DNA of 5,016 nt, taken from Beijerinckiaceae bacterium. GTDB lineage: Bacteria > Pseudomonadota > Alphaproteobacteria > Rhizobiales > Beijerinckiaceae. How positions within the stretch are numbered: position 1 is the first letter of the stretch; each line of letters opens with the position of its first letter. The notes below the pieces were generated by a model, which was not told the DNA's origin, did not search any database, and saw nothing but the letters and a program-made list of their open reading frames with translations. Below, piece after piece: positions 1-5,016 of the stretch. Location of the stretch: positions 1-5,016 of the forward strand of contig JAKONB010000073.1 in assembly GCA_022702195.1 (NCBI GenBank), read 5' to 3'. The position numbers and the translations under genes were made by a program.

Positions 1-108
1 GCCAGCCTATTCCGAGTTTTCGAACGTATCGGGGTTGCATTACGACACCGATCTTCAATCGTCCAGACAGCCGCCGAGGCTATAGTGCCGAGTGGTTGAC
101 GCGACATG

Positions 109-121
109 GCTCGAATCGAGC
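109..121. repeat. 13-bp perfect palindrome (possible operator)
   Basis: GCTCGA and TCGAGC flank a single central A. A TTGACG hexamer lies just upstream at 96-101, but I see no good -10 hexamer at the matching distance, so a promoter is not supported. Symmetry of this size fits a dimeric repressor site; that is inference from shape only. Confidence 0.3.
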
Positions 122-185
122 ATCTGGCATACGACTGCAACCTCAAGGTAGCGTTATCGATTTTTTCGGCACGGGCCAGCCCTCC

Positions 186-233
186 CGAGGCCAAGCTCCT
201 CTTACGTGAGGTATCCCTCATGCTTTGGCCTCG
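186..233. repeat. Long nested inverted repeat, stem-loop with competing inner hairpins
   Basis: Bases 186-196 pair with 222-233 to give 11 base pairs interrupted by one bulged T (224). Inside the 25-base loop, TGAGG (207-211) can pair with CCTCA (216-220) around a four-base loop, while GAGG (208-211) can instead pair with upstream CCTC (198-201). The two inner pairings exclude each other, as in attenuators, though no U-tract follows, so it is not a standard intrinsic terminator. It could be a structured RNA, a cruciform, or a mobile-element remnant. No known RNA family was recognised. Confidence 0.45.
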
Positions 234-236
234 TCT

Positions 237-246
237 TAGCCGGCTA
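237..246. repeat. 10-bp perfect palindrome TAGCCGGCTA
   Basis: It lies four bases beyond the 186-233 stem. Being perfectly self-complementary with no loop, it is better suited to protein binding than to an RNA hairpin. No regulator can be named. Confidence 0.25.
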
Positions 247-275
247 CCAGTGACACCGTTCGATGACAGTTTCGC

Positions 276-282
276 GAAGGAG
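276..282 (+). promoter_or_regulatory. Strong Shine-Dalgarno site GAAGGAG
   Basis: GAAGGAG ends 7 bases before the ATG at 290. This is the best ribosome binding site in the window, better than those of the long genes, and it serves only a 13-codon frame. Confidence 0.45.
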
Positions 283-289
283 ACGCATC

Positions 290-331
290 ATGAGGATGCT
301 GCCGATCGCGCTACGGAATGACCGCCGATGA
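290..331 (+). CDS. Possible 13-residue leader peptide or gene remnant
   Basis: The frame encodes MRMLPIALRNDRR and stops at TGA 329-331. Its only support is the near-ideal GAAGGAG site with 7-base spacing. It lies about 160 bases upstream of the acyl-CoA dehydrogenase and after a structured region, so a leader peptide (upstream ORF) is one reading; the truncated start of a lost gene is another. The three arginines are not in a run, and no clear amino-acid-sensing codon series is present. A second frame starts inside it at 318. Confidence 0.25.
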   Translation: MRMLPIALRNDRR

Positions 332-479
332 CGTGCGGCTGTCCCGAAGCTTGAGGCCGGGCCGCCCCGCCGGATCCGGAGCCGGCCTTGGGAATCCTGC
401 TCAGCTCCATGCTACGCCTGTCGGACCTGCTGGGGGCGAGCGCGCGATAGATCGATGCCGCCTGAGAGCACAACGATAG
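318..479 (+). CDS. Small open frame of unknown meaning (53 codons)
   Basis: The frame starts at ATG 318 within the 13-codon frame, overlaps its stop, and ends at TAG 477-479, 13 bases before the acyl-CoA dehydrogenase start. The product would begin MTADDVRLSRSLRPG and is rich in R, G, P and A, as random GC-rich sequence often is. It has no domain, signal peptide or membrane segment that I recognise. The overlap could allow translational coupling from the strong site at 276-282, which is why it is listed; it may well not be a gene. Confidence 0.15.
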   Translation: MTADDVRLSRSLRPGRPAGSGAGLGNPAQLHATPVGPAGGERAIDRCRLRAQR

Positions 480-492
480 ACGGGACATCCCC

Positions 493-1719
493 ATGCCGAG
501 CTCCCCGAAGACCAACATCCGTTCCCCGAGCTTGACGTCACCCTGGCGCACGGAGGGACGCCTCGCCCTGCAGGCGCAGGCCCGCGCCTTCGCCCGGGAC
601 GTGGTGATGCCGATCGCCGACGAATACGATCCGCAGAAGGCCGAGATGCCACGCGCGCTCATCGACGCGATGGCGGAGAAGGGCTGGTTCGGCATCACCA
701 TTCCGACCGAGCATGGCGGCCTCGGCCTCGGCGTCTTCGAATATTGTCTCGTGTCGGAAGAGCTCGCCCGGGCCTGGCTCTCGGTGGGCAGCATCCTGGC
801 ACGTGGGCAGGGGCTCGGCACCCAGACCATGGACGAGGACCGCCGGCGCGACCTGCTGCGGCGCTCAGCGCGGGGCAGCTGGATCGGCGGCATCGCGCTC
901 TCCGAGCCCACCGCTGGGTCGGACCTCGCCGGTGTCCAGACGCGGGCCGTGAGGGACGGGGATTCCTGGGTGCTGACCGGCACGAAGCGCTGGGCCGGCT
1001 TCGCCCTCGCGGCGGATTTCATCGAGGTTCTGGCGCGGACGCGGGAGCCGGAGCCCGGCGAGTCGCGCTCAGCCGGGCTCGAACCCTTCCTCGTGCTTAA
1101 GGAGCCGGGCCAGTTCCCGCCGGGGATGACGGGACACGTCATCGACAAGATCGGCTATCATGGCTTCCTCACCTGGCAGCTCGAACTCGACGGCGTCCGC
1201 GTGTCCGAGAGCGACCGGCTCACCGGCCTCTATGGCGACCAGGGCGCGGACGCGGATGCCGGTGGCTTCGCCTCGGTTCAGCGCGGGCTCAACATCGCCC
1301 GTGTCCACACCGCCGCCCGCGCGGTCGGGGTCGCCCAAGGGGCGGTGGAGGATTGTCAGGCCTACCTGCAGGAGCGCGAGCAGTTCGGCCAGCCGATCGG
1401 ATCGTTCCAGGCCCTGCGCTTCGCCCTGGCCGACATGGCCGCCGAGGTCGCCCAGGCACGGGCCTTCTGGCAGCAGGTCGCCCACCTCCTCGACGAGGGC
1501 GAAGCGGCGGAGAGCGAATCCGCCATGGTGAAACTGCTCGCCACCGAGATGGCGGTGCGGGTCACCAATCAGGCGATGCAGCTCCATGGCGGCAACGGCT
1601 ACACTACCGAACGGCGGGTCGAACGCTATTGGCGCGATGCGCGGCTGACCACGATCTTCGAAGGCACCAGCGAGATCCAGCGCCGCATCATCAGTGATCG
1701 GATGCTGCCCAAAGGGTGA
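493..1719 (+). CDS. Acyl-CoA dehydrogenase
   Basis: This is a 408-residue flavoenzyme of the acyl-CoA dehydrogenase family, normal in length (about 380-410). Family members use FAD to introduce an alpha-beta double bond into an acyl-CoA and pass electrons to electron transfer flavoprotein in the cytoplasm. The first family signature is ALSEPTAGSDLAG at residues 135-147 and the second runs from Q363 to D382 (QLHGGNGYTTE at its start). E390 in FEGTSEIQ aligns with the catalytic glutamate of medium- and short-chain enzymes. The helical N-terminal domain covers about residues 15-130, the beta domain 131-250 and the C-terminal helices 260-405. ATG 493 is the first possible start after an in-frame stop at 463-465; the ribosome binding site is weak (GGGA at 482-485). 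No signal peptide is seen. Substrate chain length or branching cannot be told from sequence alone. The hydrolase/oxidoreductase pair follows after 77 bases, which suggests a shared catabolic role. Confidence 0.95.
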   Translation: MPSSPKTNIRSPSLTSPWRTEGRLALQAQARAFARDVVMPIADEYDPQKAEMPRALIDAMAEKGWFGITIPTEHGGLGLGVFEYCLVSEELARAWLSVGSILARGQGLGTQTMDEDRRRDLLRRSARGSWIGGIALSEPTAGSDLAGVQTRAVRDGDSWVLTGTKRWAGFALAADFIEVLARTREPEPGESRSAGLEPFLVLKEPGQFPPGMTGHVIDKIGYHGFLTWQLELDGVRVSESDRLTGLYGDQGADADAGGFASVQRGLNIARVHTAARAVGVAQGAVEDCQAYLQEREQFGQPIGSFQALRFALADMAAEVAQARAFWQQVAHLLDEGEAAESESAMVKLLATEMAVRVTNQAMQLHGGNGYTTERRVERYWRDARLTTIFEGTSEIQRRIISDRMLPKG

Positions 1720-1796
1720 GTTCCCGGGTGGGCGTGCAGCGAGGGGTCGCAGACCCCGAGCCTTGACGCGGCGCGGCCGGACGCGACTTCACGGCG
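1720..1796 (+). other. Intergenic spacer with a short hairpin
   Basis: This gap separates the acyl-CoA dehydrogenase from the hydrolase fusion. It contains a perfect 6-bp stem, GGGGTC (1743-1748) and GACCCC (1752-1757), around a GCA loop. No U-tract follows, so it is not an intrinsic terminator; transcription may continue. TTGACG occurs at 1763-1768, but I see no convincing -10 partner. The ATG at 1797 has no clear Shine-Dalgarno sequence. Confidence 0.4.
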
Positions 1797-3242
1797 ATGC
1801 ACGTTCCAGCCCCGCCCGACCATCCCCCGACCTTGTTCGCCCTGCATTTCCTGGGCGGAAGCACGCGGGAATGGACCCCGCTGTTCGCGCGCCTGTCCGA
1901 TCGTTTGCGCTGCATCGCCATCGATCTGCCCGGCTTCGGCGACGCCGCCGGGTTGCCGGGCTACGACGTGGCGGCCATGGCCGAACACGTCCTGGCCCGG
2001 ATCCGCGCGGAGGCGCCGGGGCGCTGGCTTCTGGCCGGTCACAGCATGGGCGCCAAGGTCGCTCTCGCGGTCGCACGCCGGGTCGAGGACGGCGAAGGGG
2101 GGCTCGTGGAGCCGTCGGGCCTCGTTCTGCTCGCCGGCTCGCCCCCGAGTCCCGAGCCGATGCCGGAGTCCAAGCGTCAGCAGATGATCGCCTGGATCGA
2201 TGGCGACACGGCCCTGCGGCGGGCCAAGGCCGTGGACTTCATCGCGGCGAATCTCGGTGCCCCCCTGCCATCTGACCTCATGGGGCAGGCGGTGGAAGAT
2301 GTCCTGCGCGCTGCCCCGGCGGCCTGGAAAGCCTGGTTCTCCGAGGGCAGTCGCGAAAATTGGTGCGGGCGGATCGGCGTGCTGCGCACGCCCGCCCTGA
2401 TCTTCGCCGGATCGGAAGATGCCGATCTGGGACGCGACGCGCAGACCTGCCTGATGGCGCCGCATCTGGCCCATGTCGACATCGTCACCCTGGCCGGCGC
2501 CGGCCATCTCCTGCCGATGGAACGCCCCGACGCGCTCGCCATGCGCATTGCGGCCTTCGCGGCGGCTCCCCCGCCAAAAAAAATGCGGTCGGCGCCACGG
2601 ATCGACCCGACCTATGCAGCCCTGATTGCGTCCGGGAACGTCAACTCTCGTCTGCGCGACGCGCTCCACGAACGTGCCCGGCCGGACGATCCCGCCTACG
2701 AACCCACGGCGCTCGATGCCGTCGAACTCGCGATCCTGCGATCGGCCACCGACCGTGTACTGCCGCAGGAAGGGCCGGCGCGGATCGACATCGCCGCGCG
2801 GATCGACGCGCGGCTGGGGGCCGGAACTGGGGATGGCTGGCGCTTCGCCGCGCTCCCGCCCGATCCGTTGGCCTATCGGGCCGCGCTGCGCACCCTCGAT
2901 GCCGCGGCCCGAACCGAACACGGGACCGGCTTTCGCGCGCTCACCGACGCGAGCCGGGACATGCTCCTGCGCAAGGTCGAGGCAGGCGAAGCGGCGACGG
3001 GCGACGGAGACGGGCTCCTCGATGCCGCCGCCATGACGCTGTGGTTCGAGGACCTGCGCGGCGACACGGTGCGCGTCGCCTTTGCGCATCCTGCGACCCT
3101 CGCGGCCATCGGCTTCAGCGGAATCGGGGCGGGCGGAGACGGCGTGCCGGAAACCGGCTTCGCCCATGTGGGACTGAACGAACGCGAGGCCTGGGAGCCG
3201 GTGGCCCTGATGCCCGGCGACCTGAACGAGGATGCCCGATGA
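1797..3242 (+). CDS. Alpha/beta hydrolase fused to gluconate 2-dehydrogenase subunit 3-like domain
   Basis: The 481-residue product has two unrelated parts. Residues 1-259 form an alpha/beta hydrolase: oxyanion region HFLGGS (17-22), nucleophile S83 in GHSMG, probable acid D208 in GSED, and H237 in GAGHLLPME. Such enzymes cleave esters, lactones or related bonds. Residues 263-481 resemble gluconate 2-dehydrogenase subunit 3 (Pfam Gluconate_2-dh3), the small partner of GMC flavoprotein dehydrogenases: DRVLPQ (319-324), LDAAARTEHG near 367-376, FAHP..IGFSG (429-442) and WEP (466-468). ATG 1797 is the only possible start after the in-frame TGA at 1764. The linker PPPKK is encoded across an A8 tract (2576-2583), and M263 could be a separate start. 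Subunit 3 proteins commonly carry a Tat signal; none is present here, so a cytoplasmic location is likely. The stop overlaps the GMC gene start (ATGA), fitting a small-subunit role for the C-terminal part. Both domain calls are fairly sure; whether they form one polypeptide is not. Confidence 0.82.
   Translation: MHVPAPPDHPPTLFALHFLGGSTREWTPLFARLSDRLRCIAIDLPGFGDAAGLPGYDVAAMAEHVLARIRAEAPGRWLLAGHSMGAKVALAVARRVEDGEGGLVEPSGLVLLAGSPPSPEPMPESKRQQMIAWIDGDTALRRAKAVDFIAANLGAPLPSDLMGQAVEDVLRAAPAAWKAWFSEGSRENWCGRIGVLRTPALIFAGSEDADLGRDAQTCLMAPHLAHVDIVTLAGAGHLLPMERPDALAMRIAAFAAAPPPKKMRSAPRIDPTYAALIASGNVNSRLRDALHERARPDDPAYEPTALDAVELAILRSATDRVLPQEGPARIDIAARIDARLGAGTGDGWRFAALPPDPLAYRAALRTLDAAARTEHGTGFRALTDASRDMLLRKVEAGEAATGDGDGLLDAAAMTLWFEDLRGDTVRVAFAHPATLAAIGFSGIGAGGDGVPETGFAHVGLNEREAWEPVALMPGDLNEDAR
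2576..2583 (+). other. A8 homopolymer at the hydrolase/subunit 3 junction
   Basis: Eight consecutive A residues lie exactly between the two domains of the fused gene, and the last A begins an ATG (2583-2585) in the subunit 3 frame. With seven A residues the hydrolase would read 13 further codons and stop at TGA 2623-2625, giving 275 residues and overlapping a free-standing 219-residue subunit 3 gene. With nine, the frame would run into nonsense in the frame of the GMC gene. Such tracts are known sites of polymerase slippage and of sequencing indels. No Shine-Dalgarno sequence precedes the internal ATG. Confidence 0.6.
3228..3232 (+). promoter_or_regulatory. Ribosome binding site GAGGA for the GMC gene
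   Basis: GAGGA lies 6 bases before ATG 3239, inside the last codons of the upstream gene. Together with the ATGA overlap it fixes the GMC start at 3239, even though the same frame stays open far upstream to about 2360 with no recognisable protein. Confidence 0.65.
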
Positions 3243-4786
3243 ATCTCGATGGAATGCGGCGCTACGGTGCGGACGACATCGTCGACGCCGTGGTGGTCGG
3301 GACCGGCGCGGGCGGCGCACCGCTTCTGGCCCAGCTCGCTGCGGCGGGGCTGCGCGTGGTCGCCCTGGAGGCTGGGCCGAATCTCGAGCCGACGCGCTTT
3401 GCCTTTGACGAGACCCTTGCCGACGAGATCTACTGGACCGGGGAGCGCCTGAGCGGCGGCTCCACCCCGGAAGCGTTCGGCGCCAACAACAGCGGCATCG
3501 GGGTGGGCGGTTCGACCCTCCATTGGGGTGCATTCACGCCGCGGGCAGACCGCCGCGACCTGCGTCTGCACAGCGAGAGCGGTGAGGGTGTGGACTGGCC
3601 GCTCGATTACGAGGATCTGCTGCCCTATTACGAGCAGGTCGAGGCCTTCATCGGCGTGTCCGGACCGTCCTCCTATCCATGGGATTCCGGCCGGCGCTAT
3701 CCACTGCCGCCGGTGCCGCGCAATGCCTCCGCCCAGATCATGAGCGCGGCCTGCGCCGGGCTGGGCATCCGTACCGCCGACGCCCCGGCAGCGGTGGTCT
3801 CACGCCGCTTCGCTCAGCAGGGAGCCGATCCGCGCAACGCCTGCATCAATTGCGGCTACTGCCACCAGGGCTGCCGCAACGGCGCCAAGACCAGCATGGA
3901 CGTGACCTATCTGCCCTTGGCGGTAGCGCGTGGGGCGGAGATCCGGCCCGACAGCGTCGTCCATACGGTCGAGCGGGACAGCAAGGGCCGGGTGGTCGCC
4001 GTGGTCTACCGTCGGGACGGGATCGACCATCGTCAACGCTGCGCGAACCTCTTCCTATGTGGCGGCGCTGTGGAGACCCCCCGCCTGCTGCTTCACCTCG
4101 ACCTCGCCAATGGCAGCGGCCAGGTTGGCCGCAACTACATGGGCCACGTCGCGACCCAGGTCTGGGGGACGTTCGAGGCCGAGACCCGGCCAAACAAGGG
4201 CTACCCGTCCTCGCTCATCACCGAGGACATGATCCGGCCCGACGACGCCGATTTCGCCGGAGGCTATCTCGTCCAGAGCCTCGGCATCGTGCCGGTCACT
4301 TTCGCCAACCAGGTCGCTCGCGGCCGTGGCCTGTGGGGGGCGGCGCTCACTGATTACTTGCGGCGCTACAACCACGTCGCCGGGCTCGGCATCAATGGCG
4401 AGACGTTGCCGAGCGAGGACAACACCCTGTCGCTCTCCGACGAGACCGATACCATCGGGATGCGCAAGGCCAAGATCGCATTCGGTTACGGACCGAACGA
4501 GCATCGCCTCAACGCACACGCCACCAAGCTGATGACACGAATCTGGGAGGCGGCGGGAGCCTCCGACATCTGGGTGATGGAGCGGGTGGCCCACACGATC
4601 GGAACCTGCCGGATGGGGCGCGACCGCCAAACCGCCGTGGTCGATCCCACCGGACGCAGCTTCGACGTGCCCAACCTCTGGATCTGCGACGGTTCGACTT
4701 TCCCGAGTTCGCTCGCCGCCAATCCGGCCCTGACCATCATGGCGCTGAGCCTCCGGAGTGCCGACGCCTTCCTGCGCTCGTCCTGA
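3239..4786 (+). CDS. GMC-family FAD-dependent oxidoreductase (gluconate 2-dehydrogenase large subunit-like)
   Basis: This 515-residue flavoprotein belongs to the glucose-methanol-choline family, which oxidises alcohols or sugar hydroxyls. The FAD-binding Rossmann motif is GTGAGG (21-26) after the strand DAVVV, with ribose-binding E44 in VVALEAG. GVGGSTLHWG (88-97) is the second FAD contact typical of the family. The catalytic pair is H452 in HTIGTCRMG and N495 in AANPALT, matching the His/Asn pair of choline oxidase. An insert carries C202, C205, C208 and C212 (CX2CX2CX3C), which suggests an iron-sulfur cluster, as FAD glucose dehydrogenases have a cysteine cluster in a comparable place. No signal peptide or membrane segment is seen. 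The gene overlaps the subunit 3-like gene by 4 bp, so the two proteins probably form one dehydrogenase complex. No cytochrome subunit follows within the window. The substrate is unknown; gluconate should not be assumed. Confidence 0.93.
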   Translation: MNLDGMRRYGADDIVDAVVVGTGAGGAPLLAQLAAAGLRVVALEAGPNLEPTRFAFDETLADEIYWTGERLSGGSTPEAFGANNSGIGVGGSTLHWGAFTPRADRRDLRLHSESGEGVDWPLDYEDLLPYYEQVEAFIGVSGPSSYPWDSGRRYPLPPVPRNASAQIMSAACAGLGIRTADAPAAVVSRRFAQQGADPRNACINCGYCHQGCRNGAKTSMDVTYLPLAVARGAEIRPDSVVHTVERDSKGRVVAVVYRRDGIDHRQRCANLFLCGGAVETPRLLLHLDLANGSGQVGRNYMGHVATQVWGTFEAETRPNKGYPSSLITEDMIRPDDADFAGGYLVQSLGIVPVTFANQVARGRGLWGAALTDYLRRYNHVAGLGINGETLPSEDNTLSLSDETDTIGMRKAKIAFGYGPNEHRLNAHATKLMTRIWEAAGASDIWVMERVAHTIGTCRMGRDRQTAVVDPTGRSFDVPNLWICDGSTFPSSLAANPALTIMALSLRSADAFLRSS

Positions 4787-4854
4787 GCCACCGGTGAGGG
4801 GAGGGGGCTTTCACGGACCTGTCTTGGAAACTTTGCTCGTCCGTCATTTTGGGA
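4787..4854 (+). other. Short non-coding gap after the GMC gene
   Basis: No intrinsic terminator with stem and U-tract is visible after the stop codon. An 8-bp palindrome CACCGGTG (4789-4796) lies three bases past the stop and is followed by a G-rich run. Termination may be Rho-dependent or lie further on. Confidence 0.35.
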
Positions 4855-4864
4855 TTGACGGGTG
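4838..4864. repeat. Inverted repeat overlapping the -35 hexamer
   Basis: CCGTCA (4841-4846) and TGACGG (4856-4861) are perfect complements around a nine-base loop, extendable to 9 pairs if G-U pairs are allowed. The right arm covers most of the TTGACG hexamer, so a protein bound here would affect promoter use. The symmetry may also be chance, because the right arm is constrained by the promoter. Confidence 0.35.
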
Positions 4865-4883
4865 TGGGGGTGGTGACTAGAAG
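4855..4883 (+). promoter_or_regulatory. Sigma-70-type promoter, TTGACG - 17 bp - TAGAAG
   Basis: TTGACG (4855-4860) and TAGAAG (4878-4883) are separated by the optimal 17 bp with a G-rich spacer. The -10 lacks the final T (position -7), as many alphaproteobacterial promoters do, including rRNA promoters described in Rhodobacter where CarD compensates. Start of transcription would be near 4890. No open frame follows in the window, so the transcript begins with a long leader. Confidence 0.55.
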
Positions 4884-4889
4884 GCTGTT

Positions 4890-5016
4890 CATCGGCGGCG
4901 GCCAGCGGTTCTTTGGAACGGGCGGGGCCGCGGCTGGTGCATCTCTGGAGATCGTTCGGATGGATGATCCGGCTTAGGCTGGGTGATCGTCTGTTTTTGT
5001 CTCTGGGGTATGGATG
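4890..5016 (+). ncRNA. Hairpin-rich leader, possibly of an rRNA or other stable RNA operon (partial)
   Basis: The sequence after the promoter has no convincing reading frame but several stems: GTTC/GAAC around TTTG (4908-4919), enclosed by GCCAGC (4901-4906) pairing with GCTGGT (4933-4938, one G-U pair), and CGGAT/ATCCG (4957-4971). A strong promoter with a structured, untranslated stretch is what an rRNA operon leader looks like, but no 16S sequence is reached before the window ends. It could also be a riboswitch-type 5' UTR of a protein gene. The start coordinate is estimated from the promoter. Confidence 0.3.

Larger units (their letters stand above)
1..289. other. Non-coding, lower-GC upstream region with inverted repeats
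   Basis: This stretch is visibly less GC-rich than the genes downstream and I recognise no protein in it. A 71-codon frame (106-321) has no ribosome binding site, resembles nothing I know and runs across strong inverted repeats, so I do not call it a gene. Open frames also touch the left edge (+ strand to stop 97-99; + strand to stop 207-209; - strand from a possible ATG at 107), but none shows a recognisable motif. The region holds the palindromes and stem structures listed separately and a six-T run at 161-166. It may be a regulatory or structured-RNA region, or degraded sequence. Confidence 0.5.

Noticed and set aside
1..107. Possible edge genes, including a - strand frame from ATG 107 running off the left end
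   Set aside because: Too short to judge, no ribosome binding site of note and no recognisable motif.
161..166. Six-T run as the tail of an intrinsic terminator
   Set aside because: No stable GC-rich stem directly precedes it on the + strand.
106..321. 71-codon open frame
   Set aside because: No ribosome binding site, no similarity that I recognise, and it crosses strong inverted repeats.
288..1148. 286-codon open frame on the - strand
   Set aside because: Antisense to the acyl-CoA dehydrogenase, low-complexity S/R/P/A-rich product, no recognisable motif.
1763..1768. TTGACG as a promoter for the hydrolase gene
   Set aside because: No acceptable -10 hexamer lies 16-18 bp downstream.
2360..3238. 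Upstream extension of the GMC reading frame
   Set aside because: The frame is open back to about 2360, but this part is an R/G/P/A-rich shadow of the hydrolase/subunit 3 gene. The Rossmann motif at residues 21-26 from ATG 3239, with GAGGA and the ATGA overlap, marks the true start.
1626..3533. 635-codon open frame on the - strand
   Set aside because: It lies antisense to three genes with clear catalytic motifs; its product is rich in R, G, P and A with no domain. Long antisense frames are expected in GC-rich codon-biased DNA.
3851..3865. CXXCH heme c motif (C205-H209) in the GMC protein
   Set aside because: It falls inside the regular CX2CX2CX3C cluster and the protein has no signal peptide, which c-type heme attachment would need. 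An iron-sulfur site is more likely.
1..5016. CRISPR array, tRNA gene, insertion sequence
   Set aside because: I saw no regularly spaced direct repeats, no cloverleaf and no transposase motif.

Overview
The window is GC-rich (third codon positions almost all G or C in the three main genes) and looks like chromosomal DNA of a high-GC alphaproteobacterium. A Methylobacterium or another Hyphomicrobiales relative is my best guess, from base composition, protein style and promoter style. I could not test this against a database.

Layout: bases 1-492 hold no convincing protein gene. They carry several inverted repeats (a 13-bp palindrome, a long nested stem at 186-233, a 10-bp palindrome) and a 13-codon open frame with a near-ideal ribosome binding site. 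Bases 493-4786 hold three genes on the + strand: an acyl-CoA dehydrogenase; a two-domain protein joining an alpha/beta hydrolase to a gluconate 2-dehydrogenase subunit 3-like domain; and a GMC-family FAD oxidoreductase with a four-cysteine cluster. The last two overlap by 4 bp (ATGA); the first two are 77 bp apart. Bases 4787-5016 are non-coding, with a good sigma-70-type promoter (TTGACG, 17 bp, TAGAAG) followed by a hairpin-rich transcribed region that runs off the window edge and may be the leader of a stable RNA (possibly rRNA) operon.

How the genes may work together (inference): the hydrolase would release an alcohol from an ester or similar compound, the GMC flavoprotein with its small-subunit partner would oxidise that alcohol, and the acyl-CoA dehydrogenase would act after CoA activation. 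No aldehyde dehydrogenase, CoA ligase or cytochrome c subunit lies in the window, so the substrate and electron acceptor are unknown.

The most interesting point is the join inside the middle gene. An eight-A tract sits exactly between hydrolase and subunit 3 domains and contains an ATG in the subunit 3 frame; one base less would end the hydrolase 13 codons later. This is a true fusion, a slippage site, or a sequencing indel that merged two genes.
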